Shown here: positions 18,121 to 28,005 of the stretch, piece after piece
Numbering within the stretch: the first letter of the stretch is position 1
Layout: each line of letters opens with the position of its first letter
Notes under the pieces: generated by a model
The model's input: the letters and a program-made list of their open reading frames with translations, nothing else
The model's database searches: none
What the model was told of the DNA's origin: nothing
DNA from: Frigoribacterium sp. CG_9.8
GTDB lineage: Bacteria > Actinomycetota > Actinomycetes > Actinomycetales > Microbacteriaceae
DNA: 64,000 nt
Direction: 5' to 3'
Assembly (NCBI RefSeq): GCF_015751965.1
Contig: NZ_JADOVH010000005.1
Coordinates: forward strand, 1 to 64,000
Made by a program: the position numbers and the translations under genes

Positions 18121-18150
18121 AAGCGTGGCGAAGCGTGGCGAAGCGTGGCG
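18121..18150. repeat. Three tandem copies of a 10-bp unit
   Basis: AAGCGTGGCG is repeated three times exactly, with a partial copy on the 5' side. It lies between the divergent DUF2256/DUF3253 gene and purD, in a position to affect both promoters. Confidence 0.8.
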
Positions 18151-18193
18151 AAGGCCACCGGATGCGAGTCCTCCGGCCGCCGCGGTGGGTGGG

Positions 18194-18199
18194 TACGCT
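18194..18199 (+). promoter_or_regulatory. -10 box of purD, leaderless type
   Basis: TACGCT ends 6 bases before the GTG of purD. No clear -35 box is seen at the right distance. Position suggests the transcript begins at the start codon. Confidence 0.45.
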
Positions 18200-18205
18200 T
18201 GCCAC

Positions 18206-19456
18206 GTGAGAATCCTCGTCCTCGGTTCCGGTGCTCGTGAGCATGCCATCATCACCGCACTGCTGCGTGAGGATGTCGACCACGACATCATCGCGGCTCC
18301 CGGCAATGCGGGCATCGCCGCAGAAGTGCAGGTCATTGCTCTCGACCCCGCGAATCCTGCCGTGGTCACCGACTTCGCGCTCGAGAATGACATCGAGCTG
18401 GTGATCATCGGTCCGGAGGCACCGCTCGTTGCCGGCGTCGCCGATCGCCTGCGTCAGCGCGGCATCGCGGTCTTTGGGCCGGGTAAGGCCGCCGCCCAAC
18501 TCGAGGGCAGCAAGACCTTCGCGAAGCGGATCATGGATGTCGCAGGGGTGCCGACCGGCCGCGCGACCCGGGTCGGCAGCCTCGATCAGGCGATTGCAGC
18601 CATCGATGCGTTCGGAGCCCCCTATGTCGTGAAAGCAGACGGCCTTGCCGCGGGTAAGGGCGTACTTGTCACTGCCGATCGGGATGCCGCAGTCGCTCAC
18701 GCCGAATTTTGGATCGGGCAGGGCAGCGTGCTCGTCGAGGAGTTCCTCGACGGGCAGGAGGTCTCCCTGTTCCTGCTCAGCGACGGCCATAACGTGCTCC
18801 CGCTCGAGCCCGCCCAGGATTACAAGCGCCTCTCTGACAACGACGAGGGTCCGAACACCGGCGGTATGGGCGCGTATTCTCCCCTGCCCTGGCTCCCGGC
18901 CGGTTTTGTCGATGAGGTGATCGACACCGTCGCCATCCCGACCGTGCGCACCCTTGCGGCCGAACAGACCCCCTTCATCGGGCTGCTCTATTGCGGACTC
19001 ATCATCACCGAGGCAGGCACGCGGGTGATCGAGTTCAACGCCCGCTTCGGCGATCCCGAGACGCAGGTCGTGCTCCCCCGGCTCATCACGCCGCTCAGCG
19101 GACTGCTCTTCGCCGCGGCGACCGGAGCGCTCGGCGGGATGGCGCGCCCACAGTTCTCCGACGATGTCGCCGTCACCGTGGTGCTCGCGAGTGAGGGCTA
19201 CCCCGAGACCCCGGTCACCGGCCGCACTATTACTGGCATCGATGCCGCGCTGGCGATCCAGGGCGTGACAGTGGCTCACGCGGCGACGGCACTGTCCGGA
19301 AGCTCCCTGGTCGCGACCGGTGGACGCGTCCTCAGCGTTGTCGCCACCGGCAGCGATTTTGGGCAGGCCCGATCCCGCGCCTATCGCGCGCTTGAGGCGA
19401 TCGACCTCGAGGGCGGCCAATACCGCACCGATATCGCGCTGCGGGTCGCCGAATGA
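18206..19456 (+). CDS. purD: Phosphoribosylamine-glycine ligase (GAR synthetase)
   Basis: 416 residues, standard length. It joins glycine to phosphoribosylamine with ATP, the second step of purine synthesis. Visible: N-terminal [14 protein letters not shown]-grasp segments [30 protein letters not shown] and [11 protein letters not shown], and [11 protein letters not shown]. The GTG at 18206 is chosen over earlier in-frame codons because family members begin at this MRILVLGSG. Overlaps purC by 4 bases, forming a purDC unit. Confidence 0.97.
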   Translation: MRILVLGSGAREHAIITALLREDVDHDIIAAPGNAGIAAEVQVIALDPANPAVVTDFALENDIELVIIGPEAPLVAGVADRLRQRGIAVFGPGKAAAQLEGSKTFAKRIMDVAGVPTGRATRVGSLDQAIAAIDAFGAPYVVKADGLAAGKGVLVTADRDAAVAHAEFWIGQGSVLVEEFLDGQEVSLFLLSDGHNVLPLEPAQDYKRLSDNDEGPNTGGMGAYSPLPWLPAGFVDEVIDTVAIPTVRTLAAEQTPFIGLLYCGLIITEAGTRVIEFNARFGDPETQVVLPRLITPLSGLLFAAATGALGGMARPQFSDDVAVTVVLASEGYPETPVTGRTITGIDAALAIQGVTVAHAATALSGSSLVATGGRVLSVVATGSDFGQARSRAYRALEAIDLEGGQYRTDIALRVAE

Positions 19457-20358
19457 GCGCGGATCTGACCGCAGACGGCTGGACTCACGCCTACTCCGGC
19501 AAGGTGCGCGACCTGTACATCGAGACCGGGATCGCGGACCTCGCCGGAGCCGAGCGTGTGCTGATGGTCGCGAGTGACCGGGTCAGCGCCTTCGACCACG
19601 TGCTGTCCCCCGGAATCCCGGGCAAGGGAGAGCTGCTCACCACACTGAGTCTGTGGTGGTTCGACCGGCTCGCCGGGGTGCCCAATCACCTCGTCGCAGA
19701 CCATGAGCTGCGCGGCGATTCGGTGCACGAGAAGATTCCGGATGCCGTCGCCGGCCGGGCGATGCTCGCGCGCACCCTCGACATGTACCCGATCGAGTGC
19801 GTGGTGCGCGGATACCTCGCAGGCTCCGGCTGGCTGGAATACCGGGAGCACCAGACGGTCTGCGGCGTCGCCCTGCCGGCCGGCCTCACCAACGGGGATC
19901 GACTTCCCGAGCCGATCTACACGCCGGCCTGGAAGGCGCCACTCGGCGCGCATGACGAGAACATCCCCTTCGAGCGCACGGTCGAGCTGGTGGGATCGAA
20001 AATCGCCACGGCGCTGCGTGATCTCAGCCTCGAGGTGTTTTCGCAGGCATCCGCCATCGCCGACGATCGCGGCGTGATCCTCGCCGACACCAAATTTGAA
20101 TTCGGTGCCAACCGCGACACCGGTGTCATGACCCTCGCGGACGAGGTGCTGACGAGCGACAGTTCCCGGTACTGGGATTTCGAGGCCTATTCCGCCGGTG
20201 GCGAGAACCGGCTCGCGAGCTTCGATAAGCAGATAGTGCGCGACTGGTTGAGTGCGAACTGGGATGCCACTGGCGAGCCACCGGCCCTCCCGCCACAGAT
20301 CGTGGAGCAGACCGCCGCCCGCTACCGGGAGTTGATCGAGAGGCTCACCCGTTCGTGA
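19453..20358 (+). CDS. purC: Phosphoribosylaminoimidazole-succinocarboxamide synthase
   Basis: 301 residues, the long monofunctional type. It couples aspartate to CAIR with ATP, giving SAICAR, step eight of the pathway. Signatures: [40 protein letters not shown] and [14 protein letters not shown]. The ATG overlaps the purD stop (ATGA), so translation is coupled. The 95 bases after it contain no gene and lead into the convergent anti-sigma gene. Confidence 0.97.
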   Translation: MSADLTADGWTHAYSGKVRDLYIETGIADLAGAERVLMVASDRVSAFDHVLSPGIPGKGELLTTLSLWWFDRLAGVPNHLVADHELRGDSVHEKIPDAVAGRAMLARTLDMYPIECVVRGYLAGSGWLEYREHQTVCGVALPAGLTNGDRLPEPIYTPAWKAPLGAHDENIPFERTVELVGSKIATALRDLSLEVFSQASAIADDRGVILADTKFEFGANRDTGVMTLADEVLTSDSSRYWDFEAYSAGGENRLASFDKQIVRDWLSANWDATGEPPALPPQIVEQTAARYRELIERLTRS

Positions 20359-20453
20359 TCGGGTAAGCGAGACGAATCCGCGCCCTCGGTCGTCGGCCGC
20401 GCGCCCGAATGTTGTGGAGCATGGCTGACACGCGGCAGCGCGGTCGCAGACCG

Positions 20454-21263
20454 CTACAGCGTGCCGCGCACGATCGAATCACTCGAGTGGGCTGGGTTGC
20501 CGTCGGGTTTTTCGTTCGAGATATCCACGATGGGATAGTCCGCGATATTCACGTCGGCAGGAATTGTGAATACGCCTCGAGTGCCCACGAGCACGCCGAC
20601 GCTGATCAGCTTGGTGAGGTCGCTCGAGATCAACCAGACCTCGCGATAGCCCGGGGCATCCCGCGACTCCGAAAGAGTGACGACGACCTGTCGCCCTGAG
20701 CTCGTGCTCTCGAGAATCGCTTCGCCAGAGGAGCCGGTCCAATCGGGGAGTGCGCTCAGGCGCGCTTGGGCCAAGATGGTCGGCTTCGGGGTGACGACCG
20801 GTGGAGCGAGCACGTTGGTCGCGACCAGGATCGCCCCGGTTGCCACCACGACCGCGAGTGCACCGGCGAGAATCGGCGCAATCAACCGACGGCGGCGCCG
20901 GCCGACATGGTGGGTCAGCGTCGATGACCCGGCGGATGATTCGGCACGAGGCGCCAGTGGCGCATCGGTGTTCTCCTCAATGGCCTGCGCTGCCGCGGCC
21001 TCGAACGGTGCCGGAATGACATCGGGTGAGAGGCCGAGGGTGCGGCTGATGGATCCCCAGACTGCCGGCCCCGGAACATCGAGGGGAAGATCGAGGGGCG
21101 AACCGGAGCGGGCGAGAGTTGCCACCCGCATCAGGCTGGTGAGTTCGTCGAGGCATCCGGAGCAGCCCTGTACGTGCAACTCGTCGGTGAGCGAGATATC
21201 GGGCTCGCCCATCGCCATCATGGCCAGGACCTCTGGGTCACTGTGTTCGGGTTGGTCAGTCAT
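20454..21263 (-). CDS. Anti-sigma factor, RskA-like, membrane-anchored
   Basis: 269 residues. The N-terminal cytosolic part has a zinc-binding anti-sigma motif HVQGCSGCLDEL (HxxxCxxC). One membrane helix lies at about residues 130-150 after a basic RRRRR stretch, and an extracytoplasmic RskA-type domain follows (ARLSALPDWTGSSGEAIL to the C-terminus). It should hold the partner sigma factor at the membrane and release it on a signal outside the cell, probably by regulated proteolysis as in the SigK/RskA pair. Its ATG overlaps the sigma stop by 8 bases, the typical order for such pairs. Confidence 0.88.
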   Translation of the reverse strand: MTDQPEHSDPEVLAMMAMGEPDISLTDELHVQGCSGCLDELTSLMRVATLARSGSPLDLPLDVPGPAVWGSISRTLGLSPDVIPAPFEAAAAQAIEENTDAPLAPRAESSAGSSTLTHHVGRRRRRLIAPILAGALAVVVATGAILVATNVLAPPVVTPKPTILAQARLSALPDWTGSSGEAILESTSSGRQVVVTLSESRDAPGYREVWLISSDLTKLISVGVLVGTRGVFTIPADVNIADYPIVDISNEKPDGNPAHSSDSIVRGTL

Positions 21264-21813
21264 TATCGCTCACCTCCAATCTGGTTCGTAGCCGGTCGAG
21301 ACTTCGGCGGATGTGACTCTTTACCGTGCCGAGTGGCAGATCGAGTCGCGTGGCTATTTGCGTGTGCGTAAGCCGATCGTAGAACGCAAGTCTCATGATG
21401 CGCAGTGGTGTCTCTGGGAGGTCGGCAAGGGCATCCGCCACCACAAGCCGTTCGGCCATATCGTCAGGCCAGTCGGTCACCTCACGGTCGAGACTCTGGA
21501 TGAGTGCCTCCCGGTCACGACGATCACGCGCCCGCCGCTCGTGAGCGTCCGCAATCATGTTCTTGGTGATTCCCACCAGCCAGGCCGAGATTCGGGACCG
21601 GGTCGGATCGAAAGTCGCCCGACCCAGCCAGACGGCCACGAAAACCTTCTGGGTCACGTCCTCGGCATCGGCAGAGTTGCCGAGCGATCGCAGAGACATG
21701 CCGTAAACCAGTCGTGCCCAACGCTCGTACACGGTGGCCAAGGCGCGTTCATCACCCGCCTGGAAGCTGGTGACGAGAGACGACTCGTCGTGATTGTGAA
21801 GCAGGTCAGACAC
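21256..21813 (-). CDS. ECF RNA polymerase sigma factor, SigK-like
   Basis: 185 residues with sigma region 2 (YERWARLVYGMSLRSLG, AEDVTQKVFVAVW) and region 4 helix-turn-helix (LTHTQIATRLDLPLGTVKSH). It directs RNA polymerase to a small regulon that probably includes its own operon. The GTG at 21813 is preferred because AGGA sits 6 bases before it and because earlier codons would overlap the sortase gene. Region 2.2-2.4 is complete. The linked anti-sigma partner makes it an extracytoplasmic-signal responder. Confidence 0.88.
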   Translation of the reverse strand: MSDLLHNHDESSLVTSFQAGDERALATVYERWARLVYGMSLRSLGNSADAEDVTQKVFVAVWLGRATFDPTRSRISAWLVGITKNMIADAHERRARDRRDREALIQSLDREVTDWPDDMAERLVVADALADLPETPLRIMRLAFYDRLTHTQIATRLDLPLGTVKSHIRRSLDRLRTRLEVSDND

Positions 21814-21907
21814 GAAAATCCTGCCGGCGGCCGATCGGGTGTGGTCACCCGGAGAGGAGACCCTGTTCCCACCCACGATAGTCGTTTGCCACTCGGGTCG
21901 CGAAAGA

Positions 21908-22585
21908 TCAGTTGCCAGAGGCTGCCGCTGCGACCGGGGTCGCCGTGACAATGACGTTGTCGACGTAGTGCCCCGTCTTCGAGTTGTAGCTCCCGCCGCA
22001 GGTCACCAGTGAGAGTCGCGGAGCTCCCGCGGTGTCGAAGACTTCGGCCATGGGGGCGTCGATCTTGCCGACCTGCCGCAGTTCGGTCACCGTGTAGGCG
22101 ACCGTCGAGCCATCCGCTCCGGTGAGTGTGAGCCTGTCTCCGGCGGTTGCATTCCTGAGCCTGCTGAACGGCCCGATCCCGTCGTCCCGGGAATCGATGT
22201 GAGCCGCGATGACAGTGGCGCCCGCTCGAGAGTTGACCCCGGGACTGTAGCGGTACCATCCCGCGTCGGCAGCGTTGGGTGGAAGGGCCATCGCGCCATC
22301 CGCATCGAGCCCTTCAGAGGTTACTTTCATGTCGATTCCCAGCCGGTCTAGCTGGATGCGCACCGGTGCCACGACCACAGCCGCCGCATTGGCCGTGAGT
22401 GAGGCGTCTGCTGTCGGGATGCGGGGAACGGATGCCGCGGGTGGCGGTGTCGCCGATGCCGTGGAGCGTGGGGCCGCTGTGCCCGCGACCCCTGTGCCCG
22501 TGACCGCTGTGCAGCCAGCGAGCACGGGGAGGGCCAGGCACACCGCAAGTGTGGCGCCGAGCCTGGCTCTTCCCGTCATTTTCAC
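21908..22585 (-). CDS. Class E/F-like sortase, lipoprotein signal
   Basis: 225 residues. A lipobox LPVLAGC near residue 25 suggests the protein is lipidated at the cell surface, followed by a Ser/Pro/Ala linker and a sortase beta-barrel with catalytic His in IAAHIDS and Cys in SLVTCGGSY, with a later Tyr/Val-rich strand in place of the usual Arg environment (GHYVDNVIV). Sortases join surface proteins to the wall or to each other. No LPxTG protein is encoded next to it; the neighbouring DUF4397 protein has no such motif. Confidence 0.85.
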   Translation of the reverse strand: MKMTGRARLGATLAVCLALPVLAGCTAVTGTGVAGTAAPRSTASATPPPAASVPRIPTADASLTANAAAVVVAPVRIQLDRLGIDMKVTSEGLDADGAMALPPNAADAGWYRYSPGVNSRAGATVIAAHIDSRDDGIGPFSRLRNATAGDRLTLTGADGSTVAYTVTELRQVGKIDAPMAEVFDTAGAPRLSLVTCGGSYNSKTGHYVDNVIVTATPVAAAASGN

Positions 22586-22613
22586 TCTGTGATTCTGTGT
22601 CGATCAAACGCCG

Positions 22614-23459
22614 TTAGGCGCGTGACCCGGCGTTTCGGCGAGCGACTACCACGACGGCAGCAGCGGCAGCGGCGAGAAGCAATCCGAGTGCTCCGATGCC
22701 AACTGCGGACTGGGTCTGCTGTGTGGACTCGGCGCGTGCTGCCTCACCGGTCTGTCCGGCGGGGATGCCGGTCGGCGGGGTATGCAGTCCGGTGATAGTC
22801 TGTACTGCCACGGCGAGGTTCTCTCCCTCGAGGCTTCCGTAGGCGTAGACGATGGTGTTCTGGCCTTCGACAACGGGCACGTCAGCCGGCCCGATGAGTG
22901 CAGGTGTGGTGGTTCCCGCAGCGACGACAGAGGCCGAAATGGTGGCCGGTGCGAGGTTGAGGATCTGCTCCTTCGGGTTGGTGAGGCCCTCGATAACCGG
23001 GGTGCTGCCAGCAAGCACGTCAACGGCTGGAGCCGCTGCTACGTGGCGCACTGTCAGTCGTCCTTCACCAGCGGCCGTCTTCGAGATGTCGTTGGTGAAC
23101 AGCGTCGCCGTTGGCTTGTTGTCGGTCGTGAGATGCGCGACTGCGGTGTAGTTGCCCCCGTCCGCGAGCGGAAGGTCAACCGGGCCGATGACGACCTTGT
23201 CCGTCGCAGAAGTGGCATCGGAGGCCGTGATTGCTACCGAGTAGGTGGCCGGCGCCAGGCTGAGCGGGCCAGCGAGGGTGCCGGTCTTGAAGTCGTCGAT
23301 GGTGAGTTTGCCATTCACCCAGACATCCACGGTGACTCCGGGAATGCCGTGCAGTACCGACAGCTGTGCGTTGGTGGCTGCAGAAGCGGACATCGGCACC
23401 GCGAGCGCGGCGAGTATGAAGGCACCGGCGACTCCGCCGGCCATGATTCGAGTTTTCAT
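22614..23459 (-). CDS. DUF4397-domain surface protein
   Basis: 281 residues: signal peptide ending near ASA, two DUF4397 domains (QLSVLHGIPGVTVDVWVNG; RLTVRHVAAAPAVDVLAGS), and a C-terminal membrane helix followed by the basic tail ARRNAGSRA. The tail lacks LPxTG. DUF4397 is a beta-sandwich, probably displayed on the surface; ligands are unknown. Start ATG 23459 is preferred because GGAG lies 8 bases upstream; an earlier ATG at 23492 is possible. It heads the operon DUF4397 - sortase - sigma - anti-sigma. Confidence 0.85.
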   Translation of the reverse strand: MKTRIMAGGVAGAFILAALAVPMSASAATNAQLSVLHGIPGVTVDVWVNGKLTIDDFKTGTLAGPLSLAPATYSVAITASDATSATDKVVIGPVDLPLADGGNYTAVAHLTTDNKPTATLFTNDISKTAAGEGRLTVRHVAAAPAVDVLAGSTPVIEGLTNPKEQILNLAPATISASVVAAGTTTPALIGPADVPVVEGQNTIVYAYGSLEGENLAVAVQTITGLHTPPTGIPAGQTGEAARAESTQQTQSAVGIGALGLLLAAAAAAVVVVARRNAGSRA

Positions 23460-23574
23460 TTTTCTACTCCAGTTCCGAAGCATGGTGATCATGCTCTTAT
23501 CTAGTACTTCCCCCCTCCACCGGCAAACGGATGCAGCAGACCGCGACTTTTTTCTGGCAATTAGCCGAGTGCGG

Positions 23575-23597
23575 GCGGCCTAACATCGGTGGAGTGA
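23575..23597 (+). promoter_or_regulatory. 23-bp promoter/start module, copy 1
   Basis: GCGGCC, TAACAT, CGGTGGA and GTGA run in a row; an identical 23-bp block occurs at 24501-24523. TAACAT (23581-23586) is a good -10 box 7 bases before the GTG, so the mRNA would be leaderless. No convincing -35 box is visible. Confidence 0.6.
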
Positions 23598-24463
23598 CCG
23601 CAACTGACCTCCTCGCCGCCGACACCTCGATGGGGTCCGTGACCCTGCTCGTCGCCGACCTCGACGGGATGACCGCCTACTACCGTGACGCGGTGGCGCT
23701 CAACGTGCTGGCCTCCACCGCCGACACCGTGACCCTCGGCCGCGGCACGACCCCGTTGATCATCCTGTGGGCGGCCCCCGAGCTCGTTCAGGCGAGTCCG
23801 CGCGATGCCGGGCTATTCCATACGGCGATCCTGTTCGACTCGGAGGCCGCGCTCGCGGCATCCGTCTATTCGGTTGCGACGAAAGCCCCCGGCACTTTCA
23901 CCAGCAGCTCCGACCACCTCGTGAGCAAGGCCTTCTACTTCACCGACCCCGAGGGCAACGGGGTGGAGCTCTACTGGGACCGCGATCGTGCAGAATGGGG
24001 CTGGGTGTACGGCCAGGTCGAGATGTCCACGCTGTTTCTCGACCCGAATGTCTTCTTGCAAGAGCACCTCACCGAGGCCGCCGTCACCGCTCCGAACTTC
24101 GGCGGGGCCGTCGTCGGTCACGTGCACCTCGCAGTGGGCGATATCGCTTCAGCCCGGGAATTCTACGTAAACCGTCTCGGCTTCGAGCAGACCCTCATGT
24201 ACGGCGACTCCGCCCTGTTTGTGAGCGCGGGCGGCTACCACCACCACATGGCGATGAACATCTGGAACAGCGTAGGGGCCGGTCGCCGCGGCCGCACGCT
24301 CGGACTCGGCCAGGTCGATATCGTCGTACCCGGAGCTGACGACCTCGGATCTCTCGGCGAGCGGATGTCACACCACGGCATCCCGACCCGTCACGACGGG
24401 CCGACCCTCAGCTTTGACGACCCCTGGGCGAATGGGATCCGCGTGACCGCAGCACCCTCCTGA
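23594..24463 (+). CDS. Two-domain VOC (glyoxalase/dioxygenase superfamily) protein
   Basis: 289 residues made of two vicinal-oxygen-chelate modules. The first, SVTLLVADLDGMTAYYRD to NGVELYWDR, holds a His (LFHTAIL) and a Glu (GVELYW), common metal ligands. The second has GHVHLAVGD and a His-rich YHHHMAMNIW. The order resembles CatE-type catechol 2,3-dioxygenase-like proteins of Gram-positives. The substrate is unknown. The GTG start follows the duplicated 23-bp promoter module. Confidence 0.82.
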   Translation: MTATDLLAADTSMGSVTLLVADLDGMTAYYRDAVALNVLASTADTVTLGRGTTPLIILWAAPELVQASPRDAGLFHTAILFDSEAALAASVYSVATKAPGTFTSSSDHLVSKAFYFTDPEGNGVELYWDRDRAEWGWVYGQVEMSTLFLDPNVFLQEHLTEAAVTAPNFGGAVVGHVHLAVGDIASAREFYVNRLGFEQTLMYGDSALFVSAGGYHHHMAMNIWNSVGAGRRGRTLGLGQVDIVVPGADDLGSLGERMSHHGIPTRHDGPTLSFDDPWANGIRVTAAPS

Positions 24464-24500
24464 GCCGCCGCATCCCACACTGTCAGGCCGTCTGGCATGA

Positions 24501-24523
24501 GCGGCCTAACATCGGTGGAGTGA
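24501..24523 (+). promoter_or_regulatory. 23-bp promoter/start module, copy 2
   Basis: Exact copy of 23575-23597, with TAACAT at 24507-24512 and the GTG start of the SGNH hydrolase at 24520. Because it runs through the start codon, it can drive leaderless transcripts from both genes in the same way. Confidence 0.6.
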
Positions 24524-25287
24524 AGAATTTTCGCCCGAACCTCCTGAGCCGGGCTGCCGCGATACCGCTCGCCCCCGTTTTGCTGGTTCAGGCGCGAATG
24601 GCGCGCGCGAGCATCCCGCGCCTGCCGGACGCCGAACTTCCCTGGACTGGATCGCTGCCGGGCGCCGACCTGATCCGCCTGCTCGTGCTCGGGGATTCGA
24701 CCGCAGCCGGGGTCGGGGCCGACAGCCAGAGCGAGGCGCTCCCGGGAAGCTTCGCTCGCGAGTTCGGAGATCGGTTCGACCGCGGGACGACCTGGCAGGC
24801 CATTGGTGAGAACGGCGCGACCGCACGCGATATCCTCACGCGGTTCATCGACGAAGCAACGACGAACCGCTACGACGTGGTGTTTCTCACGATCGGCGCC
24901 AATGATGCACTCGAGTTGCGCTCCCGTCGCGCCTTCGCGCGGGACGTTCGCGAGATCGTTCACCGCCTGCGTTCCGCGAACCCGGATGCCCTGCTCCTGG
25001 TTTCGCTGATGCCCCGGTTCGACCGCTTCCGCAGCCTGAAAGGCCCACTGCGCTGGAATCTCGCACTGCACGCCGCCAGCCTCGACGACGCCGCCCGCGC
25101 TGCCGTGCGTGGCCTGGATAAGGTGTTTGCCCTGCCAAAACCCCCGCCATACACACCGACGTTCTGGTCTCCCGATCTGTTCCACCCCGGGCCGGCCGGA
25201 TACCGGGAATGGGCGGAGTTTGTGCTCGACTCCGTGCCGCTCAGCCTGCTTGCACCGCTGCGCCGCCAGTACTCACGCCGCGGCTGA
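24520..25287 (+). CDS. SGNH/GDSL hydrolase
   Basis: 255 residues. SGNH blocks are all present: LVLGDSTAAGVG (Ser nucleophile), a Gly in GENGATARD, IGANDA (Asn), and DLFHPGPAGY with the Asp-His pair. These enzymes hydrolyse esters of lipids or carbohydrates. The N-terminus has a hydrophobic stretch (AAAIPLAPVLLVQARMA) that could anchor the protein. The last 15 bases overlap the end of the convergent AI-2E transporter gene. Confidence 0.88.
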   Translation: MKNFRPNLLSRAAAIPLAPVLLVQARMARASIPRLPDAELPWTGSLPGADLIRLLVLGDSTAAGVGADSQSEALPGSFAREFGDRFDRGTTWQAIGENGATARDILTRFIDEATTNRYDVVFLTIGANDALELRSRRAFARDVREIVHRLRSANPDALLLVSLMPRFDRFRSLKGPLRWNLALHAASLDDAARAAVRGLDKVFALPKPPPYTPTFWSPDLFHPGPAGYREWAEFVLDSVPLSLLAPLRRQYSRRG

Positions 25288-26424
25288 CGCCCGCTTAGCG
25301 GTGGCGGTAGCGGGATCAGTGTCGGTGTCGGTACCGGGTTCCGGCACCATCCGGTCATTCCAATGTTTGATGATCACCCAGGCGACCGCCGCGGCGGGTA
25401 CCGAGATGAGGGTGCCGAAGATTCCGCCGAGAATCGTGCCGGCGGTGAGGGCCAGCAGCACGACGAGACCGTGCAGTTTGAGCGACTTGCCCATCACGTA
25501 CGGCGACAGGAAGTTGCCCTCGAGCTGTTGGACGGCGATCACGACGATCACGACGATGATCGCCGCGGTCAGGTCGTTCGTCACCAGCGTCACCAGTGCG
25601 GCAATGATTCCAGTGACCGTCGCACCGATGAGGGGGATGAACGCACCGATGAACACGAGAATCGCCAGCGGGATTGCCAGCGGCACCTGAAGAATCAGCA
25701 TGGCCACCCCGATAAAGACCGCGTCGACAAGCGCGATGATCGCCGTTCCCCGCACGTAGCCTCCGAGGGTCTCGACTGCACTGTTTCCCGCACGGCGGAG
25801 CTTGGCGTGCACGACCGACCGAAACGGAGTGATCAGGAATGCCCAGATCATCGGACCGTCCTTCATGAAGTAAAAGAGAACGATCACCGTGAGCACCGCC
25901 CCCGTGACGAGCTCGGCCGCTGTGGATACCCCGGCCAGCGCGCCGGATCCGAACTGCGCGCTCGTGACGAAGTCGACAAGGGTCTTCTGCACCGCACTGA
26001 TCTGCTTCGCATCGAAACTGATCGGACCGTTCTGCACGAAGTCGGCGATGGTGGTGATGCCGGAGCTCACCGACTTTTGCAGCGTGGTGAATTGCGACTG
26101 CACCTGGAATACCGCGATCGTGATCACTCCGCCAAACGCGAGCACCCCGGCAAGCAGCGAGATGATCGCGGCGGCGACCCGCGGCATCCGCTTCTCCAGC
26201 AGGCGAACCACCGGACGGAACGCGGATGCCACGATCAGCGCGATCAGCACCGGCACCACCACGAGCTGCACCCTGGTCGCGGCAAACACGATGATCACCG
26301 CAATGGAGAGCACGAGCAGCGCCTGCCCCGAGCGCTGCGCAAGACGTCCGAAGCTGTCGTTCCACAGTGGCATCGGAGGGCGAGCGCTGGGTGCGGGAGG
26401 GCTGGCCTTCTTCTTGGTGAACAT
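25273..26424 (-). CDS. AI-2E family transporter
   Basis: 383 residues with about eight hydrophobic helices and the conserved VPLAIPLAILVFIGAFIPLIG and a late GKSLKLHGLVVLLALTAG segment, which define the AI-2E/UPF0118 family. Members have been linked to autoinducer-2 export and to Na+ or Li+ antiport, so the cargo is uncertain. The C-terminal tail has a short PGTDTDTDPATATA repeat. ATG 26424 is the first start that keeps the family length; a longer frame extends upstream antisense to purS and purQ and is not genuine. Confidence 0.87.
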   Translation of the reverse strand: MFTKKKASPPAPSARPPMPLWNDSFGRLAQRSGQALLVLSIAVIIVFAATRVQLVVVPVLIALIVASAFRPVVRLLEKRMPRVAAAIISLLAGVLAFGGVITIAVFQVQSQFTTLQKSVSSGITTIADFVQNGPISFDAKQISAVQKTLVDFVTSAQFGSGALAGVSTAAELVTGAVLTVIVLFYFMKDGPMIWAFLITPFRSVVHAKLRRAGNSAVETLGGYVRGTAIIALVDAVFIGVAMLILQVPLAIPLAILVFIGAFIPLIGATVTGIIAALVTLVTNDLTAAIIVVIVVIAVQQLEGNFLSPYVMGKSLKLHGLVVLLALTAGTILGGIFGTLISVPAAAVAWVIIKHWNDRMVPEPGTDTDTDPATATAKRASAAA

Positions 26425-26539
26425 GCATCGAGCGTACCGATCACCTGTCACTGCGGCACGGGAGCTGTGCGGGAGGTCGGATCCGCGCACTCCGGTAGGC
26501 TGGAAAAATTCACCCGCAGACGAACTCTTGGAGTGTCTC

Positions 26540-26796
26540 GTGCCCGTAATCGTCGTCGAGGTCATGCCGAAGCCCGAGCTTCTCGACCCCCAGGGCAAGG
26601 CCGTCGCAGGCGCTCTGCACCGCCTCGGAATCTCCGATATCTCCGGGGTCCGTATCGGTAAGCGGTTTGAGGTGACAGTGGATGAAGTAACGGATGCCGT
26701 GCTCGCCGAGGTCACGAAACTCGCGGATGACATGTTCTCCAACTCCGTGATCGAAGACGTGGTGTCGATTTCGGTGCACCCCGCGCCCGCCAGCGC

Positions 26797-26800
<4 letters not shown>
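26540..26800 (+). CDS. purS: Phosphoribosylformylglycinamidine synthase, PurS subunit
   Basis: 86 residues, the normal size. PurS tethers PurQ to PurL and helps ammonia transfer in FGAM synthesis. The sequence [19 protein letters not shown] and the RIGKRFEV strand match the family. GTG 26540 has TGGAG 7 bases upstream; there is a possible -10, TAGGCT, near 26492. Overlaps purQ by 4 bases (ATGA). Together with purQ it forms the small-subunit unit, while purL lies 1.6 kb downstream. Confidence 0.95.
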
Positions 26801-27498
<698 letters not shown>

Positions 27499-27506
27499 CG
27501 CTGGTC

Positions 27507-27992
27507 GTGACCTCCCCCGCGCACGCGCAGCCCACCGTCACCCCGCTCAGTCTCTTCCGTGGACTAGCGATCGCGGAGGCGATCACCTGGACGCTGCTGA
27601 TCACCGGCCTTGTGCTTCGAGCGACCCTCGAACTCGACATCGCGGTGAGCGTCGGCGGCGGCGTTCACGGCTTCGTCTTTCTTGCCTATGCGGCAACGGC
27701 CCTCATCGTCGGCTTGAACCAGCGCTGGTCGCTGAAGGTGGCCGCGACGGCGATCGGTAGTGCAGTGATTCCCTACGCCACGATCCCGGTCGAGCTGTGG
27801 TTGACGCGCAGCGGGCGACTGGCGGGGGCGTTCCGCCTGGCTGCGACGGATGACGCACGCGACCATCGCCTGCCCGATCGCGCCCTGCGGATGCTGCTGC
27901 GGCATCCGCTCGCCCTGGGCGCTATCGTCGGCTGCGGTGTCGTCGTCGTGTTCAGTGTGCTGCTGATCGTCGGGCCGCCCGGTTCGCACTGA
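27507..27992 (+). CDS. DUF3817 family membrane protein
   Basis: 161 residues with about three membrane helices and the conserved LFRGLAIAEAITWTLLI and GGGVHGFVFLAY of DUF3817 proteins. Function unknown. It is 8 bases after purQ, so it shares its transcript. The GTG is the only start that fits. Its end is followed by a 15-bp minisatellite. Confidence 0.85.
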   Translation: MTSPAHAQPTVTPLSLFRGLAIAEAITWTLLITGLVLRATLELDIAVSVGGGVHGFVFLAYAATALIVGLNQRWSLKVAATAIGSAVIPYATIPVELWLTRSGRLAGAFRLAATDDARDHRLPDRALRMLLRHPLALGAIVGCGVVVVFSVLLIVGPPGSH

Positions 27993-28005
27993 GCGCTTCT
28001 CTGAG

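Noticed and set aside
17681-19420. 579-residue minus-strand open frame across purD
   Set aside because: Only the last 133 codons match a known protein (DUF2256/DUF3253); the rest is antisense to purD.
21814-21951. Longer start for the sigma factor
   Set aside because: It would overlap the sortase gene and adds non-sigma sequence; a GTG with AGGA upstream gives the family length.
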